From: Verrucomicrobiota bacterium
GTDB taxonomy: Bacteria > Verrucomicrobiota > Verrucomicrobiae > Limisphaerales > UBA11358
NCBI GenBank assembly: GCA_014860005.1
Contig: JACZKP010000172.1
Location: forward strand, 1 to 64,000
Reading direction: 5' to 3'
DNA length: 64,000 nt
Below, one piece after another: positions 55,211 through 63,863 of the stretch. How positions within the stretch are numbered: the first letter of the stretch is position 1; every line of letters starts with the position of its first letter. Under the pieces are notes generated by a model, which was not told the DNA's origin, did not search any database, and was given only the letters and a program-made list of their open reading frames with translations. The translations under genes and the position numbers were made by a program.

Positions 55211-56701
55211 TTATTTTGACCTCTCTGCTTGTCCCGGATTCCGCCGGCTGCGGTAGAAGAAATAAACCGGCGTACCCACCAGCACCAGCGCCACTCCGAA
55301 CACGGAATTGATCATGGCTGGCTCGCCCGCCGCCGTGGCCGCCTGATACGCCAGCACATCGTTATAGACGGTAAAGCCCAGGTAGATCACGGAGAACACC
55401 ACAAACACCCACGGCACGATGGGATAACCCGGCACTTTGTATGGACGCGGCGCCTCCGGCATTTTCTTGCGCAGCACAAACAAACCGTACGCGCCCGCCG
55501 CGTAGAAGATCCAGCTCACAAATATGAGCGTGTCGGTCAACGTGTCGAACGTGCCGCTGAACAACAGCACGACGCTCCAGACGCCCTGCACGACCAGTGA
55601 CGCCGCCGGGGTGTGGCAGCGCGGATGCACCCGGCCGAGAAAGCTGGGAAACACATTCACCCGCGCCATGTGAAAATAGACGCGCGCCGACGCCAGAATA
55701 ATGGCGTTCGTGGCACCGAACGTGGAAATCATCACTGCGGCGGCGATCCAGCGCCCGCCGTTGGGATGAATCCGCTCCGCCACATCCGCCGCCACGAGCT
55801 TCGATTGCGCCATCTCATCAATCGGCAGCACGTAGGCGTAGGCCAGATTCATTGCCACGTAAACGATCGTGACAATCAACATTCCCCAGAACAAACCGAA
55901 GGGGATGTTGCGCATCGGATTCTTCACCTCGCCCGCGATGTAAGTAATCTTGTTCCAACCGTCATAAGCCCAGAACGCGCCGCCCAGTGCCGCGGCCATG
56001 CCGGCGAACAGCGCCAGACCGCTGAGTTGAATCGTTGCGCTCGGAGTCGTGAGGTTCGCCACACTACCGCCCGTGGGCAGCAGGATTGCGCCAAGCATCA
56101 GCAGCACCATTGCGAGCACTTTGGCGACGGTGAAGATGTTCTGCACCACCCCGCCAAACTTCACGCCCACGTAGTTCACCGCCGTCAACACAATGATCAC
56201 GAACGCCGCCAGGCATTTCGTCCCGAACTCTTTGAGCGGTGCGATGTCGCCGATGAAGGGAAGTGAGAACGACCACGCCGCCGCCCGGGCAGACAATTCC
56301 GGCAGATGCACAAACTGGGTGGCATACTCGGCGAACACGTAGGCCACTGCGGCAATCGAGCCGGTTTGAATGATCGCAAAAATGGCCCAACCGTAAAGGA
56401 ATGCAAAGAAAGGTCCATACATGCGCTCGAAATAGACGTACTGCCCGCCTGTTTCGGGAATGAGACCGGCGATCTCCGCGTTGGTAAGCGCGCCAAACAA
56501 CGTGATGACGCCCGCGAGCACCCACACCAACAGCAGCAATTCCGGCGAGCCGAGTTGCGAAGCCATCACACCCGGCTTGCGAAATATCCCCGAGCCAATC
56601 ACGCCGCCCACCACCAGCATGACGGTGGAGAACAATCCCAACGTGGGAATCAAACCGCTGCCAGCCGCGCGGGCGGGAGTGGAAAGCGATGAATCATTCA
56701 T
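55211..56701 (-). CDS. APC-family amino acid permease
   Basis: From ATG 56701 (MNDSSLSTPARAAGS), 496 residues with twelve hydrophobic segments. The first reads LFSTVMLVVGGVIGSGIFRK; the G-x-G-x-G like GGVIGSGIF is the substrate-binding unwound helix of APC transporters. IAGLIPETGGQYVYFERMYG and GWNKITYIAGEVKNPMRNIP are also typical of amino acid/polyamine antiporters (LAT-like). The substrate is not deducible. It is convergent with prmA and divergent from the FHA gene. Confidence 0.92.
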   Translation of the reverse strand: MNDSSLSTPARAAGSGLIPTLGLFSTVMLVVGGVIGSGIFRKPGVMASQLGSPELLLLVWVLAGVITLFGALTNAEIAGLIPETGGQYVYFERMYGPFFAFLYGWAIFAIIQTGSIAAVAYVFAEYATQFVHLPELSARAAAWSFSLPFIGDIAPLKEFGTKCLAAFVIIVLTAVNYVGVKFGGVVQNIFTVAKVLAMVLLMLGAILLPTGGSVANLTTPSATIQLSGLALFAGMAAALGGAFWAYDGWNKITYIAGEVKNPMRNIPFGLFWGMLIVTIVYVAMNLAYAYVLPIDEMAQSKLVAADVAERIHPNGGRWIAAAVMISTFGATNAIILASARVYFHMARVNVFPSFLGRVHPRCHTPAASLVVQGVWSVVLLFSGTFDTLTDTLIFVSWIFYAAGAYGLFVLRKKMPEAPRPYKVPGYPIVPWVFVVFSVIYLGFTVYNDVLAYQAATAAGEPAMINSVFGVALVLVGTPVYFFYRSRRNPGQAERSK

Positions 56702-56858
56702 GCGGGTATCGGTTGACGCCGCACACCGTAGCGGGCGCCCCGCGCGGATGCCAAGCCTCAAACAATCCGGCCTTTACAAATTTGCGGGAGAATTGTCATC
56801 GCCAGGAATTCGCCCGCTGCGCTACGATTCGCGCAATCCGAAACGCCAGACCAGCTTT

Positions 56859-58070
56859 ATGCCCACACTCACGGTCAACCCGGATTCGCCCGCGGCTTGG
56901 GAAATCGAACTCTCGCCGGGCGTGAATTCACTCGGACGCGGCGACGGCAACGATGTCGCTATCGAGCACGCCTCCGTTTCCAGTGTGCATTGCCAAATCA
57001 CCGTGACGGATGCGGGCGTCGTTCTCAAAGACCTTGGCTCGGTCAACGGCACGTTCATCGGTGAAACGCTCGTGGAAGAGGCGACACTCCGACCGGGACA
57101 TCTGATCCGGTTGGGCGACGTGGTGATGCGGTTTGAGGGCGACGCACCATTGGCGGGAGAGATGGTCACTCCCGCGCCAGTTAACGAACAACCCCCAGTC
57201 AGCGCCTACTGCAAATCGCATCCCAAGGCGGTCGCACGCTACCGCTGCGCAAAATGCGGCGGCGTGTTATGCGAATTGTGCGTCAACACCCGCATGAGCG
57301 CCGGGCGGCCCACGAAATTCTGTCGTGTCTGCGGCAGCGAATGTGCGCCGCTCTTTGAAGAAGTTGAACCGGAAGCGCCGCGGTTCGCCCGGCTGATTGG
57401 CGGCGCGTTTTCGTATCCGTTCAAGCACGACGGCCTCATTTTGCTGCTGGCGGGCACCGTCTTTTACACCTTTATAGATTTGTTGAGTCGCGTCGTTCCC
57501 CTCATCGGTCTCATTCTGATGTTGTTCGGAACGGGCTATCTCGTCAGCTACATGCAACGAATTCTGGTCAGTTCGGCCATGGGCGAGGAACGGATGCCCG
57601 ACTGGCCGGATTTGAGCAACTGGAGCGAGGTATTCCCGCCATTCTTTCAATTCCTCGGCACGATGGTCTTCTCGTTCGCGCCGGCCATCCTGGTGCGCGT
57701 CTTCGCTCCCCGCGACGCGGTCTGGACGGATTGGGCTTATGCCGGCGGCGTAATCTGGGGGTGCATCTATTTTCCCATGGCCTTCACCGCCGTCGCCATG
57801 TTCGATTCGCTGGGCGCTTTGCATCCGTGGCTGATCATCAAGTCCATTCTGCGGATTCCCGGCGCCTACCTGCTTGCGGTGATTCTGTTGCTGAGCGCTT
57901 ACGGCGTGGGCTTGATGGGCGGTCACTTCCTCGAACAATTGCTGCCCATTCCCATCCTGCCCGTGATCATGTCCCAATTCCTCAGCCTGTATCTGGTGAC
58001 GGTGGAAATGCGCATCCTCGGTTTGCTTTATTGGTCGAAAAAGACCGAACTCGGTTGGTTCAGGAGTTGA
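56859..58070 (+). CDS. FHA-domain membrane protein with zinc finger
   Basis: The ATG at 56859 gives 403 residues; the open frame further upstream overlaps the permease gene and is a shadow. The FHA domain at about 5-95 has LGRGDGNDVAI, the S-x2-H motif SSVHCQI and SVNGTFIG. A B-box-like zinc finger follows at 110-160: YCKSHPKAVARYRCAKCGGV and FCRVCGSEC. Five to six membrane segments follow (180-390). FHA binds phosphothreonine, so a signalling or scaffold role at the membrane is likely, but no kinase is nearby. Confidence 0.8.
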   Translation: MPTLTVNPDSPAAWEIELSPGVNSLGRGDGNDVAIEHASVSSVHCQITVTDAGVVLKDLGSVNGTFIGETLVEEATLRPGHLIRLGDVVMRFEGDAPLAGEMVTPAPVNEQPPVSAYCKSHPKAVARYRCAKCGGVLCELCVNTRMSAGRPTKFCRVCGSECAPLFEEVEPEAPRFARLIGGAFSYPFKHDGLILLLAGTVFYTFIDLLSRVVPLIGLILMLFGTGYLVSYMQRILVSSAMGEERMPDWPDLSNWSEVFPPFFQFLGTMVFSFAPAILVRVFAPRDAVWTDWAYAGGVIWGCIYFPMAFTAVAMFDSLGALHPWLIIKSILRIPGAYLLAVILLLSAYGVGLMGGHFLEQLLPIPILPVIMSQFLSLYLVTVEMRILGLLYWSKKTELGWFRS

Positions 58071-58126
58071 AAAGTTGTTGCGCGGTAATTCTACTTGAAG
58101 CCGCTGCCGCCCTCCCGCACAGTTGG

Positions 58127-58226
58127 CTTCGCCAGGGCCCATGGAATGTGGACTTACGAACCCCGCCAGGGCCGGAAGGCAGCAACGGTAGTTTGCTCGA
58201 CATCTGCCGTGGTCACCCTGGCATTC
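58127..58226 (+). ncRNA. ffs: Signal recognition particle RNA (small bacterial type)
   Basis: CCAGGGCCGGAAGGCAGCAA and the following CGGTAG are the universal SRP RNA domain IV loop (GGAA tetraloop and symmetric loop bound by Ffh). The ends GCCAGGG (58131) and CCCTGGC (58216-58222) pair, giving a 4.5S-like hairpin of about 95 bases. It lies directly upstream of dnaX, as in Bacillus and many other bacteria. The outer ends are approximate. Confidence 0.92.
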
Positions 58227-58230
58227 TTCA

Positions 58231-58309
58231 ATTTACGATTTCAGATTTACGATTTACGATTGCCTCCGCAATTGTCAGTGATTCGTAAATCGAAAATCGA
58301 AAATCGAAA
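58231..58309. repeat. TTTACGATTT / AAATCGTAAA repeat array at the dnaX start
   Basis: ATTTACGATT, AGATTTACGATTTACGATTG, then ATTCGTAAATCGAAAATCGA and two further AAATCG units run right up to the dnaX ATG. The left half is inverted relative to the right half, so a loose hairpin is possible. It leaves no Shine-Dalgarno sequence in front of dnaX. A related TTCGTAAATCATAAG ... AAATCGTAAAT stretch lies before ybaB (60120-60151). Confidence 0.75.
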
Positions 58310-60103
58310 ATGTCCTATCAAGTCATAGCCAGAAAGTATCGCCCGCAACGCTTTGCCGATGTGGTGGGCCAGGAGCACGTCACGCAGACGCTCACCCACG
58401 CCATCGAGCAGAATCGCATTGCGCACGCCTACCTGTTCTGCGGGCCGCGTGGCACGGGCAAGACCACCATCGCCCGCATCTTCGCCAAATGCCTGAACTG
58501 CACCGGCGGACCGAAGGTGGATTTCGACGACGGCGACGACAAGTGCATTGAAATCGCCGAAGGCCGCTCGATTGATGTGCTGGAAATTGACGGCGCCAGC
58601 AACAACGGTGTGGAACAGGTGCGCGAACTGCGCGAGACCTGCAAATACGTGCCCGCTTCCTCGAAGTTCAAAATCTACATCATTGACGAAGTTCACATGC
58701 TTTCCACGGCGGCGTTCAACGCACTGCTGAAGACGCTCGAAGAACCGCCGGCGCACGTGAAGTTCATGTTCGCCACCACCGATCCCGAGAAGGTGCTGGC
58801 GACGATTCTCTCCCGCTGCCAGCGGTTTGATCTCCGCCGCATCCCGACCGCGCTGATCGTGAAACACCTCACGCTGATTGCGAAACAGGAGCAGGTGAAA
58901 ATTGATGCCGCCGCGCTCTACGCCATTGCGCGCGGCGCCGACGGCGGGATGCGCGACGCCGAGAGCGCGCTGGACCAGCTTATCAGTTTCTGCGGCGACA
59001 AGATCGAAGAAGCCGACGTGCTTTCGATGTTCGGATTGACGGCGCAAGGACAAATCCTTGAACTGAGCCAGGCGGTTCTGACGGGAGAAATCGCCACGGC
59101 GCTCCATCAATTGAACGACCTGGCACAACACGGCAAGGATTTGGGCCGGCTGTTGAGCGACTTGTTGAATCACTTTCGCAATCTGCTGATGTTTCAGGTT
59201 TCCAAAGGCAATTTGAACCTGCTGGAGGTTTCCGAAGCCGAGGCGGTGGCGCTCAAGGAACAATCCGCGCTGGCCTCCACCGAGGCGTTCACGCGGATTC
59301 TCGAAGTGCTCGCGGACGCGGAAATCCGCCTGCGCGATGCGGCGTCGAAAAAGATTCTGCTCGAAGTCACGCTGCTGAAAGCCATCGAAGCCCGGAACGC
59401 CGTGAGTCTCGACGCGGTGTTGAAACAATTGAACGCCTTGCGCGGTCAAGGTGGCGGGGTGACCCCAGCCGCAACCGCGCCTGTCGCCGCCGAGGTTGGG
59501 AGGCGGACCGCTCCGATTTCTTCGCCCGGAGCGGCCCAAGCCACCGCACCCAAGCCGCCTCCTCACGTCGGCGGCTACCCAACAACAGCAACGCCCGCAT
59601 CGGCCCCGCCGGTCTCACCAGTTCCGCCCGAAAACTTGGAGGCCCTCTGGGCGCAACTCGTGGAAGCCGCCGGCCGCGCGAGTCCGTTCGTGCGGACTTA
59701 CTTGCTCGAAGCGCATCCGGTGTCATTCGAGAAAGGTGTATTCACCATCGGCTTTGATCCTGAATTCGCGGATCATCTGGGCCTGGTGGACAATCCGCGC
59801 AACCACACGTTGCTCCAGACCAAGCTATCGGAAATGGGTCATGCCAGCGCACAGATAAAATTTGTGCAAGCGGAAGCTCCAGCCGGCCGCGTTGTGCCGA
59901 CTGCGGAAGCGGCGCCCGTTGCCGCAACGCCCGCACCCAGGCAAGCTGCACCGGCGACCTCCAAGGCTGCGACCGCCGCCGCATCGCCCGCGAAGGAGAA
60001 GGCTGCCTCGGTTCCGTTCAACAAGGAGGATTTCAAGAACGACCCGCTCATTCAAAAAGCCTTGGAGATTTTCAAAGGGCAGATTGTGGATGTTCGCGCC
60101 TGA
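58310..60103 (+). CDS. dnaX: DNA polymerase III subunits gamma/tau
   Basis: 597 residues. The AAA+ clamp-loader domain has Walker A FCGPRGTGKTTIA near 44-56, Walker B IIDEVHML near 124-131, sensor-1 region MFATTDPEKVLATILSRCQR, and the central domain III to about 370. A Pro/Ala-rich linker (380-440) leads to a tau-like C-terminus. The zinc module is unusual: after LNC the expected C-x2-C-x2-C is replaced by TGGPKVDFDDGDDKCIEI, so two of four cysteines are missing. No frameshift slip sequence was recognised. Confidence 0.95.
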   Translation: MSYQVIARKYRPQRFADVVGQEHVTQTLTHAIEQNRIAHAYLFCGPRGTGKTTIARIFAKCLNCTGGPKVDFDDGDDKCIEIAEGRSIDVLEIDGASNNGVEQVRELRETCKYVPASSKFKIYIIDEVHMLSTAAFNALLKTLEEPPAHVKFMFATTDPEKVLATILSRCQRFDLRRIPTALIVKHLTLIAKQEQVKIDAAALYAIARGADGGMRDAESALDQLISFCGDKIEEADVLSMFGLTAQGQILELSQAVLTGEIATALHQLNDLAQHGKDLGRLLSDLLNHFRNLLMFQVSKGNLNLLEVSEAEAVALKEQSALASTEAFTRILEVLADAEIRLRDAASKKILLEVTLLKAIEARNAVSLDAVLKQLNALRGQGGGVTPAATAPVAAEVGRRTAPISSPGAAQATAPKPPPHVGGYPTTATPASAPPVSPVPPENLEALWAQLVEAAGRASPFVRTYLLEAHPVSFEKGVFTIGFDPEFADHLGLVDNPRNHTLLQTKLSEMGHASAQIKFVQAEAPAGRVVPTAEAAPVAATPAPRQAAPATSKAATAAASPAKEKAASVPFNKEDFKNDPLIQKALEIFKGQIVDVRA

Positions 60104-60157
60104 GCAACCGTGCATTTTAAGTTCGTAAATCATAAGTCTAAAATCGTAAATTCCCCT

Positions 60158-60469
60158 ATGTCCAGCATTGGCAAACTCATGAAACAGGCTGCGCGCATGC
60201 AGCAGCAAATGGAACAAGTCCAGGCCGACCTCGCGGCCCGCACCGTCGAAGCCACCAGCGGCGGCGGCGCGGTGAAAGTCACCGCCAAGTGTGATGGCTC
60301 CCTTGCAGCCATCAAAATTGATCCGCAGGCGCTCAACCCGGGCGACGCCCAATTGGTCGAGGACATGATCCTGACGGCAGCAAATCAGGCGTTGGGGCAG
60401 GCCAAGGAAATCTCCACCGCCGAGATGGGCAAGATTACCTCGGGTTTCAATCTGCCAGGGTTAGGTTGA
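60158..60469 (+). CDS. ybaB: YbaB/EbfC nucleoid-associated protein
   Basis: 103 residues from ATG 60158 (MSSIGKLMKQAARMQQQMEQ), the expected size. Family features are LMKQAARMQQQMEQVQADLA, then the EATSGGGAVKVTAKCDGSLA strand region and EDMILTAANQAL. It is a small dimeric DNA-binding protein. It lies between dnaX and recR, the canonical order, and is probably in the same transcript. As for dnaX, the sequence upstream is AT-rich repeat without an evident ribosome site. Confidence 0.93.
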   Translation: MSSIGKLMKQAARMQQQMEQVQADLAARTVEATSGGGAVKVTAKCDGSLAAIKIDPQALNPGDAQLVEDMILTAANQALGQAKEISTAEMGKITSGFNLPGLG

Positions 60470-60477
60470 GCCAACCG

Positions 60478-60536
60478 TGAAGCGGCTAAACGCCGCGCTC
60501 CCGCCGCAGTCGGGGCGCGGGCTTTAGCCCGCTTCA
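60478..60536. repeat. Inverted repeat between ybaB and recR
   Basis: TGAAGCGGCTAAACGCCGCG on the left and CGCGGGCTTTAGCCCGCTTCA on the right are near reverse complements. It is a long imperfect hairpin in the transcript, of the same kind as the other palindromic repeats. Confidence 0.6.
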
Positions 60537-60553
60537 GCTTTCTCACGTTTTGC

Positions 60554-61159
60554 ATGTCCGCCCTTCCTGACTCGATCACCGTGCTGATTTCGGCGCTGAA
60601 TCAGCTTCCCGGGGTGGGGCCGCGTTCCGCCGAACGCATCGCGTTGCACCTGGTCCAAACGGATTCGGCTGCCGTGCGGCAACTGGCCGACGCGATGCTC
60701 GCCGCCCGCGAGCGCATCCAGTTTTGCACGAGTTGCGGCGCGTTGACTGAGGCGTCCCCCTGCCCCATCTGCGCCGACACCCGGCGCAACGGTTCGTTGA
60801 TTTGTCTCGTGGAGCGCGCCGTGGACATCCTGAGCGTTGAAAAATCCGGAACCTATCGCGGACGATTCCATGTGCTGGGCGGCAGAATCTCGCCTTTGGA
60901 CGGTGTCGAGCCGGAAGACCTGCGGATTGCCGAGCTGGAGAAACGCCTGAACCACGAACCCATCAAGGAAATCGTGATTGCGCTCGGTACGGACGTGGAA
61001 GGCGACGCCACGAGCTTTTATCTGGCGAAACGGCTCGCGCGTCCGGGTCTAAAGATTTCGCGCATCGCGTATGGCCTGCCGGCGGGCAGCGGACTTGAAT
61101 TCGCGGATGAACTGACCTTGAGCCGGGCGCTGGAAGGGCGGAGGGAAATGAACCAATGA
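60554..61159 (+). CDS. recR: Recombination protein RecR
   Basis: 201 residues. An N-terminal helix-hairpin-helix LNQLPGVGPRSAERIALHLV, a zinc finger CTSCGALTEASPCPICAD and a Toprim domain starting ICLVERAVDILSVEKSG. GGRISPLDGV and the C-terminal GTDVEGDATSFYLAKRL are also typical. RecR loads RecA with RecO and RecF during gap repair. Third gene of the dnaX-ybaB-recR set. Confidence 0.96.
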   Translation: MSALPDSITVLISALNQLPGVGPRSAERIALHLVQTDSAAVRQLADAMLAARERIQFCTSCGALTEASPCPICADTRRNGSLICLVERAVDILSVEKSGTYRGRFHVLGGRISPLDGVEPEDLRIAELEKRLNHEPIKEIVIALGTDVEGDATSFYLAKRLARPGLKISRIAYGLPAGSGLEFADELTLSRALEGRREMNQ

Positions 61160-61246
61160 CGAACTTACACCTTTCACGCATCACGCATCACTCCCTGACC
61201 ACGCATGAAACGTGACAGGTGATTCATAAAGCTTCGACCAAAACCC

Positions 61247-61858
61247 ATGCCCACACCTTCCATCGTCGTGTTCGATCTCGGTAAAGTTTTGCTGGAATTT
61301 GATTATTCCATCGCCGCCCGCAAGATTGCGGCGCAGGCCACGCTGCCGTTGGCCGACATCCAGAAAATGTTCGATCACACTCCCTTGCTGTATCGCTACG
61401 AAACGGGCCTGATGACCCAGGCAGAATTCTTTGAAGCCGTGCAGCAGGTCACCGGCTTTCATGGCACAAGCGAGGAGTTCAGCAGCTTCTTCGCGGACAT
61501 TTTCTGGGAGATTCCGATGATGGTGGAACTCCACGCCACGTTGCGGCGGCGCGGCGTCCCGACCTACATTTTTTCCAACACCAACGATCTGGCGATCCTC
61601 CACATCCGCCGAAACTTTCCCTTCTTCGCCAACTTTGACGGCTACATCCTGTCCTATGAAGTCCGCGCGATGAAACCCGATCCCCGGATTTACGAGGCGC
61701 TGGAAAAACTCTCGGGACGGCGCGGCCCAAAAATCCTGTACCTCGACGACCGGCAGGAAAATGTGGATGCAGGTGCCGCGCGCGGCTGGCAGGTGATTCT
61801 GCAAACCGAGCCGGAGAAATCGCGCATCGAGATTGAGCGTCTGGGATTGCTCGGTTGA
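61247..61858 (+). CDS. HAD-family hydrolase (YihX-like sugar phosphatase)
   Basis: 203 residues. Motif I is SIVVFDLGKVLLEFDYS; the second Asp position holds Gly as in YihX-like phosphatases. Motif II is YIFSNTNDLAI, motif III the Lys of RAMKPDP and motif IV ILYLDDRQENV. The C1 cap (35-85) is helical. Such enzymes dephosphorylate glucose-1-phosphate or similar sugars. Start ATG 61247. It lies 88 bases after recR. Confidence 0.9.
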   Translation: MPTPSIVVFDLGKVLLEFDYSIAARKIAAQATLPLADIQKMFDHTPLLYRYETGLMTQAEFFEAVQQVTGFHGTSEEFSSFFADIFWEIPMMVELHATLRRRGVPTYIFSNTNDLAILHIRRNFPFFANFDGYILSYEVRAMKPDPRIYEALEKLSGRRGPKILYLDDRQENVDAGAARGWQVILQTEPEKSRIEIERLGLLG

Positions 61859-61873
61859 ACCACGCGCGCCCGT

Positions 61874-62614
61874 TTAGCTTCCGCGCAAACCGTCCTCAGC
61901 GGGCTTCGCTGCCAGCAGCGCGTCGAGGGCGTAATTCGGTTCACCCACGGAGAACAGCCGGTCGGACACTTCATTCAACGCCAGGCGGGTTGCTTCGAAG
62001 CGTTCGGACAACGTGCTCAGGATGTTGGTTAGTTCGTAGCGGTGGGCCAGACGATGATCGCTCGCGGCACGGTATTGCGAGCGGCCCAGGGCCTCGTAGT
62101 ATTTCAAGTCGGGAAACCCCTTCTTCTCGGCGCGCACACGAATGCGCTCGGGAAACACACCGGATAGAAAAAGCGATTGGTTGCCGATATGCACGCGAAT
62201 GTGAAAGCTCGTCCGGTCGTCGGCGGTTTGCAGCGCCGCCAGCATCTCAAAAAAGTAATCCAGCGGATTCGGTTGGCCTGGCACAACGCACCGGGCGCGT
62301 TCGGTGCGCGCAAACTCCGCGAGCAGTTCCGCCACGTAATCCGCCACCGCGCGGTCGCGGATGTCTGATCGCAGGAACACATGCCGCACCAGCACGTAGA
62401 AATAGAAGTGCGTGGAGACGCGCAGGCAGCCGCGCCGTTCCAGCAGCGCGTGCAACAGTGCCTCGTCGTCAAGAATCAGGTCGCGTGAATCTTCGTCGGC
62501 CAGCAGACTGACCAGACACTCGGCGTTGCCCAGCTTGGCGCCGAGCACCGACACGATGAAGTCAATGTCCTCTGCGGCAAACTGCACGCGGCAGTTGGGT
62601 TGAATCATTTTCAT
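61874..62614 (-). CDS. Conserved protein of unknown function
   Basis: 246 residues, mainly helical. It starts MKMIQPNCRVQFAAEDIDFI and includes HALLERRGCLRVSTHFYFYV and SFHIRVHIGNQSLFLSGVFPE. No transmembrane segment or signal is seen. The middle has a mixed beta stretch. I know no function. It is convergent with the HAD gene (15 bases between stops). Confidence 0.6.
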   Translation of the reverse strand: MKMIQPNCRVQFAAEDIDFIVSVLGAKLGNAECLVSLLADEDSRDLILDDEALLHALLERRGCLRVSTHFYFYVLVRHVFLRSDIRDRAVADYVAELLAEFARTERARCVVPGQPNPLDYFFEMLAALQTADDRTSFHIRVHIGNQSLFLSGVFPERIRVRAEKKGFPDLKYYEALGRSQYRAASDHRLAHRYELTNILSTLSERFEATRLALNEVSDRLFSVGEPNYALDALLAAKPAEDGLRGS

Positions 62615-62969
62615 GGTCGCAAATGATCATCGTTTCGACGTCAAAGCCCCGCACTGATTCAGGCGTTAGGCTTTGCCGTACTATGCTGTCGGTTCCAGTG
62701 GAAAGCAAAATTGATTCCAGCTACGGGAGCAATGTCTGAGCCTGGGCAGAGAATTCGCCCAACCAAATTTCGCGCCTTGAAGCCCTGAATCGCAATTGGA
62801 GCGCCGGTCTCCCGACCCGGCGTGTTGGCAGGCAAACGCAGGTTCACGCCGGGTCGGAGACCGGCGCTCCGGTTCATGGTGAGGTGATCGGAGAAGCGGG
62901 CAATGATGCTTCCCGCAAACGAACTGCTGGACAGTTATGCCCAGACTGTAGAATAAGTGACCAGCGCAA
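62615..62969. other. Intergenic region with long palindrome
   Basis: 355 bases between divergent genes, with the promoters for the helical protein and the rhomboid protease. It contains the palindrome at 62798-62870. No other gene is seen. Confidence 0.5.
62798..62870. repeat. Long palindromic element (GGAGCGCCGGTCTC family)
   Basis: The left arm 62798-62824 (GGAGCGCCGGTCTCCCGACC...) and right arm 62845-62870 (...TCGGAGACCGGCGCTCC) are reverse complements except for one extra base, with about 20 bases between. The core GGCGCTCC / GGAGCGCC also occurs at 46461 and 47737. Confidence 0.85.
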
Positions 62970-63863
62970 ATGCAATTGAACTCCCAACAACCGAACCTCG
63001 AACCCGTCGCGCGCATCCCCGCACGCACGAAGCGTCAAGCGATGGATTGGGGGTTGGTGCTCGCCAGTCAGGGCATCGAACCGGTGATTGAACAAATGGA
63101 GGATGGACGCTGGACGCTGGTGGTGGCCTCGGAGGATTACGACAAGTCGGTCGCTGCCATCCGGACTTATCGAGTCGAGAATCTCGGCTGGCCGTGGCGC
63201 AAACCCATCTTCAAGACGCACACAATCTTTGATTGGGGCGGCGCCGCGTGGGTCTTGTTGACGTTTGCGTTCTACTGGTTGAGCGACCGGAGCGCGGCCC
63301 TGCGCAACGCGGGTATCATGGACGGCACGGCAACCGCCGACGGCGAATGGTGGCGTTTGTTCACCGCAACCTTCCTGCACGGCGATCTCGCGCATCTGGC
63401 GGCGAACGCTGTGTTCGGTTTCATTCTGATCGGTCTGGCCATGGGACGCTACGGAACGGGCGTGGGATTGTTGGCGGCATTTCTGGCTGGCGCGGGCGGA
63501 AACGTGCTGTCCTGGCTGGTGCGCGGCGATGACTTTCGCGGCCTGGGTGCGTCGGGCGTGGTCATGGGCGCACTGGGATTGCTGGCCGCGCAATCGGTTG
63601 CCCTGCTCCGCCGTAATCCCAACGCGCTGAGAATTGCTCTTGGCGGTGTGGCTGGTGGCTTGATGCTGTTCGCACTCCTGGGCATGACGCCGGGCACGGA
63701 CATCATGGCACACTTTGGCGGGTTCATCTCGGGATTGGTTTTGGGCGTGTTGCTGACGCTGACCGGAGAATGGACAACCCGCCCGGCCGTCAATTTCCTG
63801 GCCGGCTTCATTTTCACCGCACTCGTGATCTGGACCTGGGCGCTGGCGCTCGGAACCATGTGA
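62970..63863 (+). CDS. Rhomboid family intramembrane serine protease
   Basis: 297 residues. An N-terminal cytoplasmic domain of about 85 residues (RQAMDWGLVLASQGIEPVIE) is followed by six to seven membrane helices. HGDLAHLAANAVFGF lies in helix 2; the catalytic Ser is in GLGASGVVMGALG near residue 195 and the catalytic His in MAHFGGFISG near 249. Rhomboids cleave membrane proteins within the bilayer. The start is an ATG at 62970. Substrate unknown. Confidence 0.93.
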   Translation: MQLNSQQPNLEPVARIPARTKRQAMDWGLVLASQGIEPVIEQMEDGRWTLVVASEDYDKSVAAIRTYRVENLGWPWRKPIFKTHTIFDWGGAAWVLLTFAFYWLSDRSAALRNAGIMDGTATADGEWWRLFTATFLHGDLAHLAANAVFGFILIGLAMGRYGTGVGLLAAFLAGAGGNVLSWLVRGDDFRGLGASGVVMGALGLLAAQSVALLRRNPNALRIALGGVAGGLMLFALLGMTPGTDIMAHFGGFISGLVLGVLLTLTGEWTTRPAVNFLAGFIFTALVIWTWALALGTM

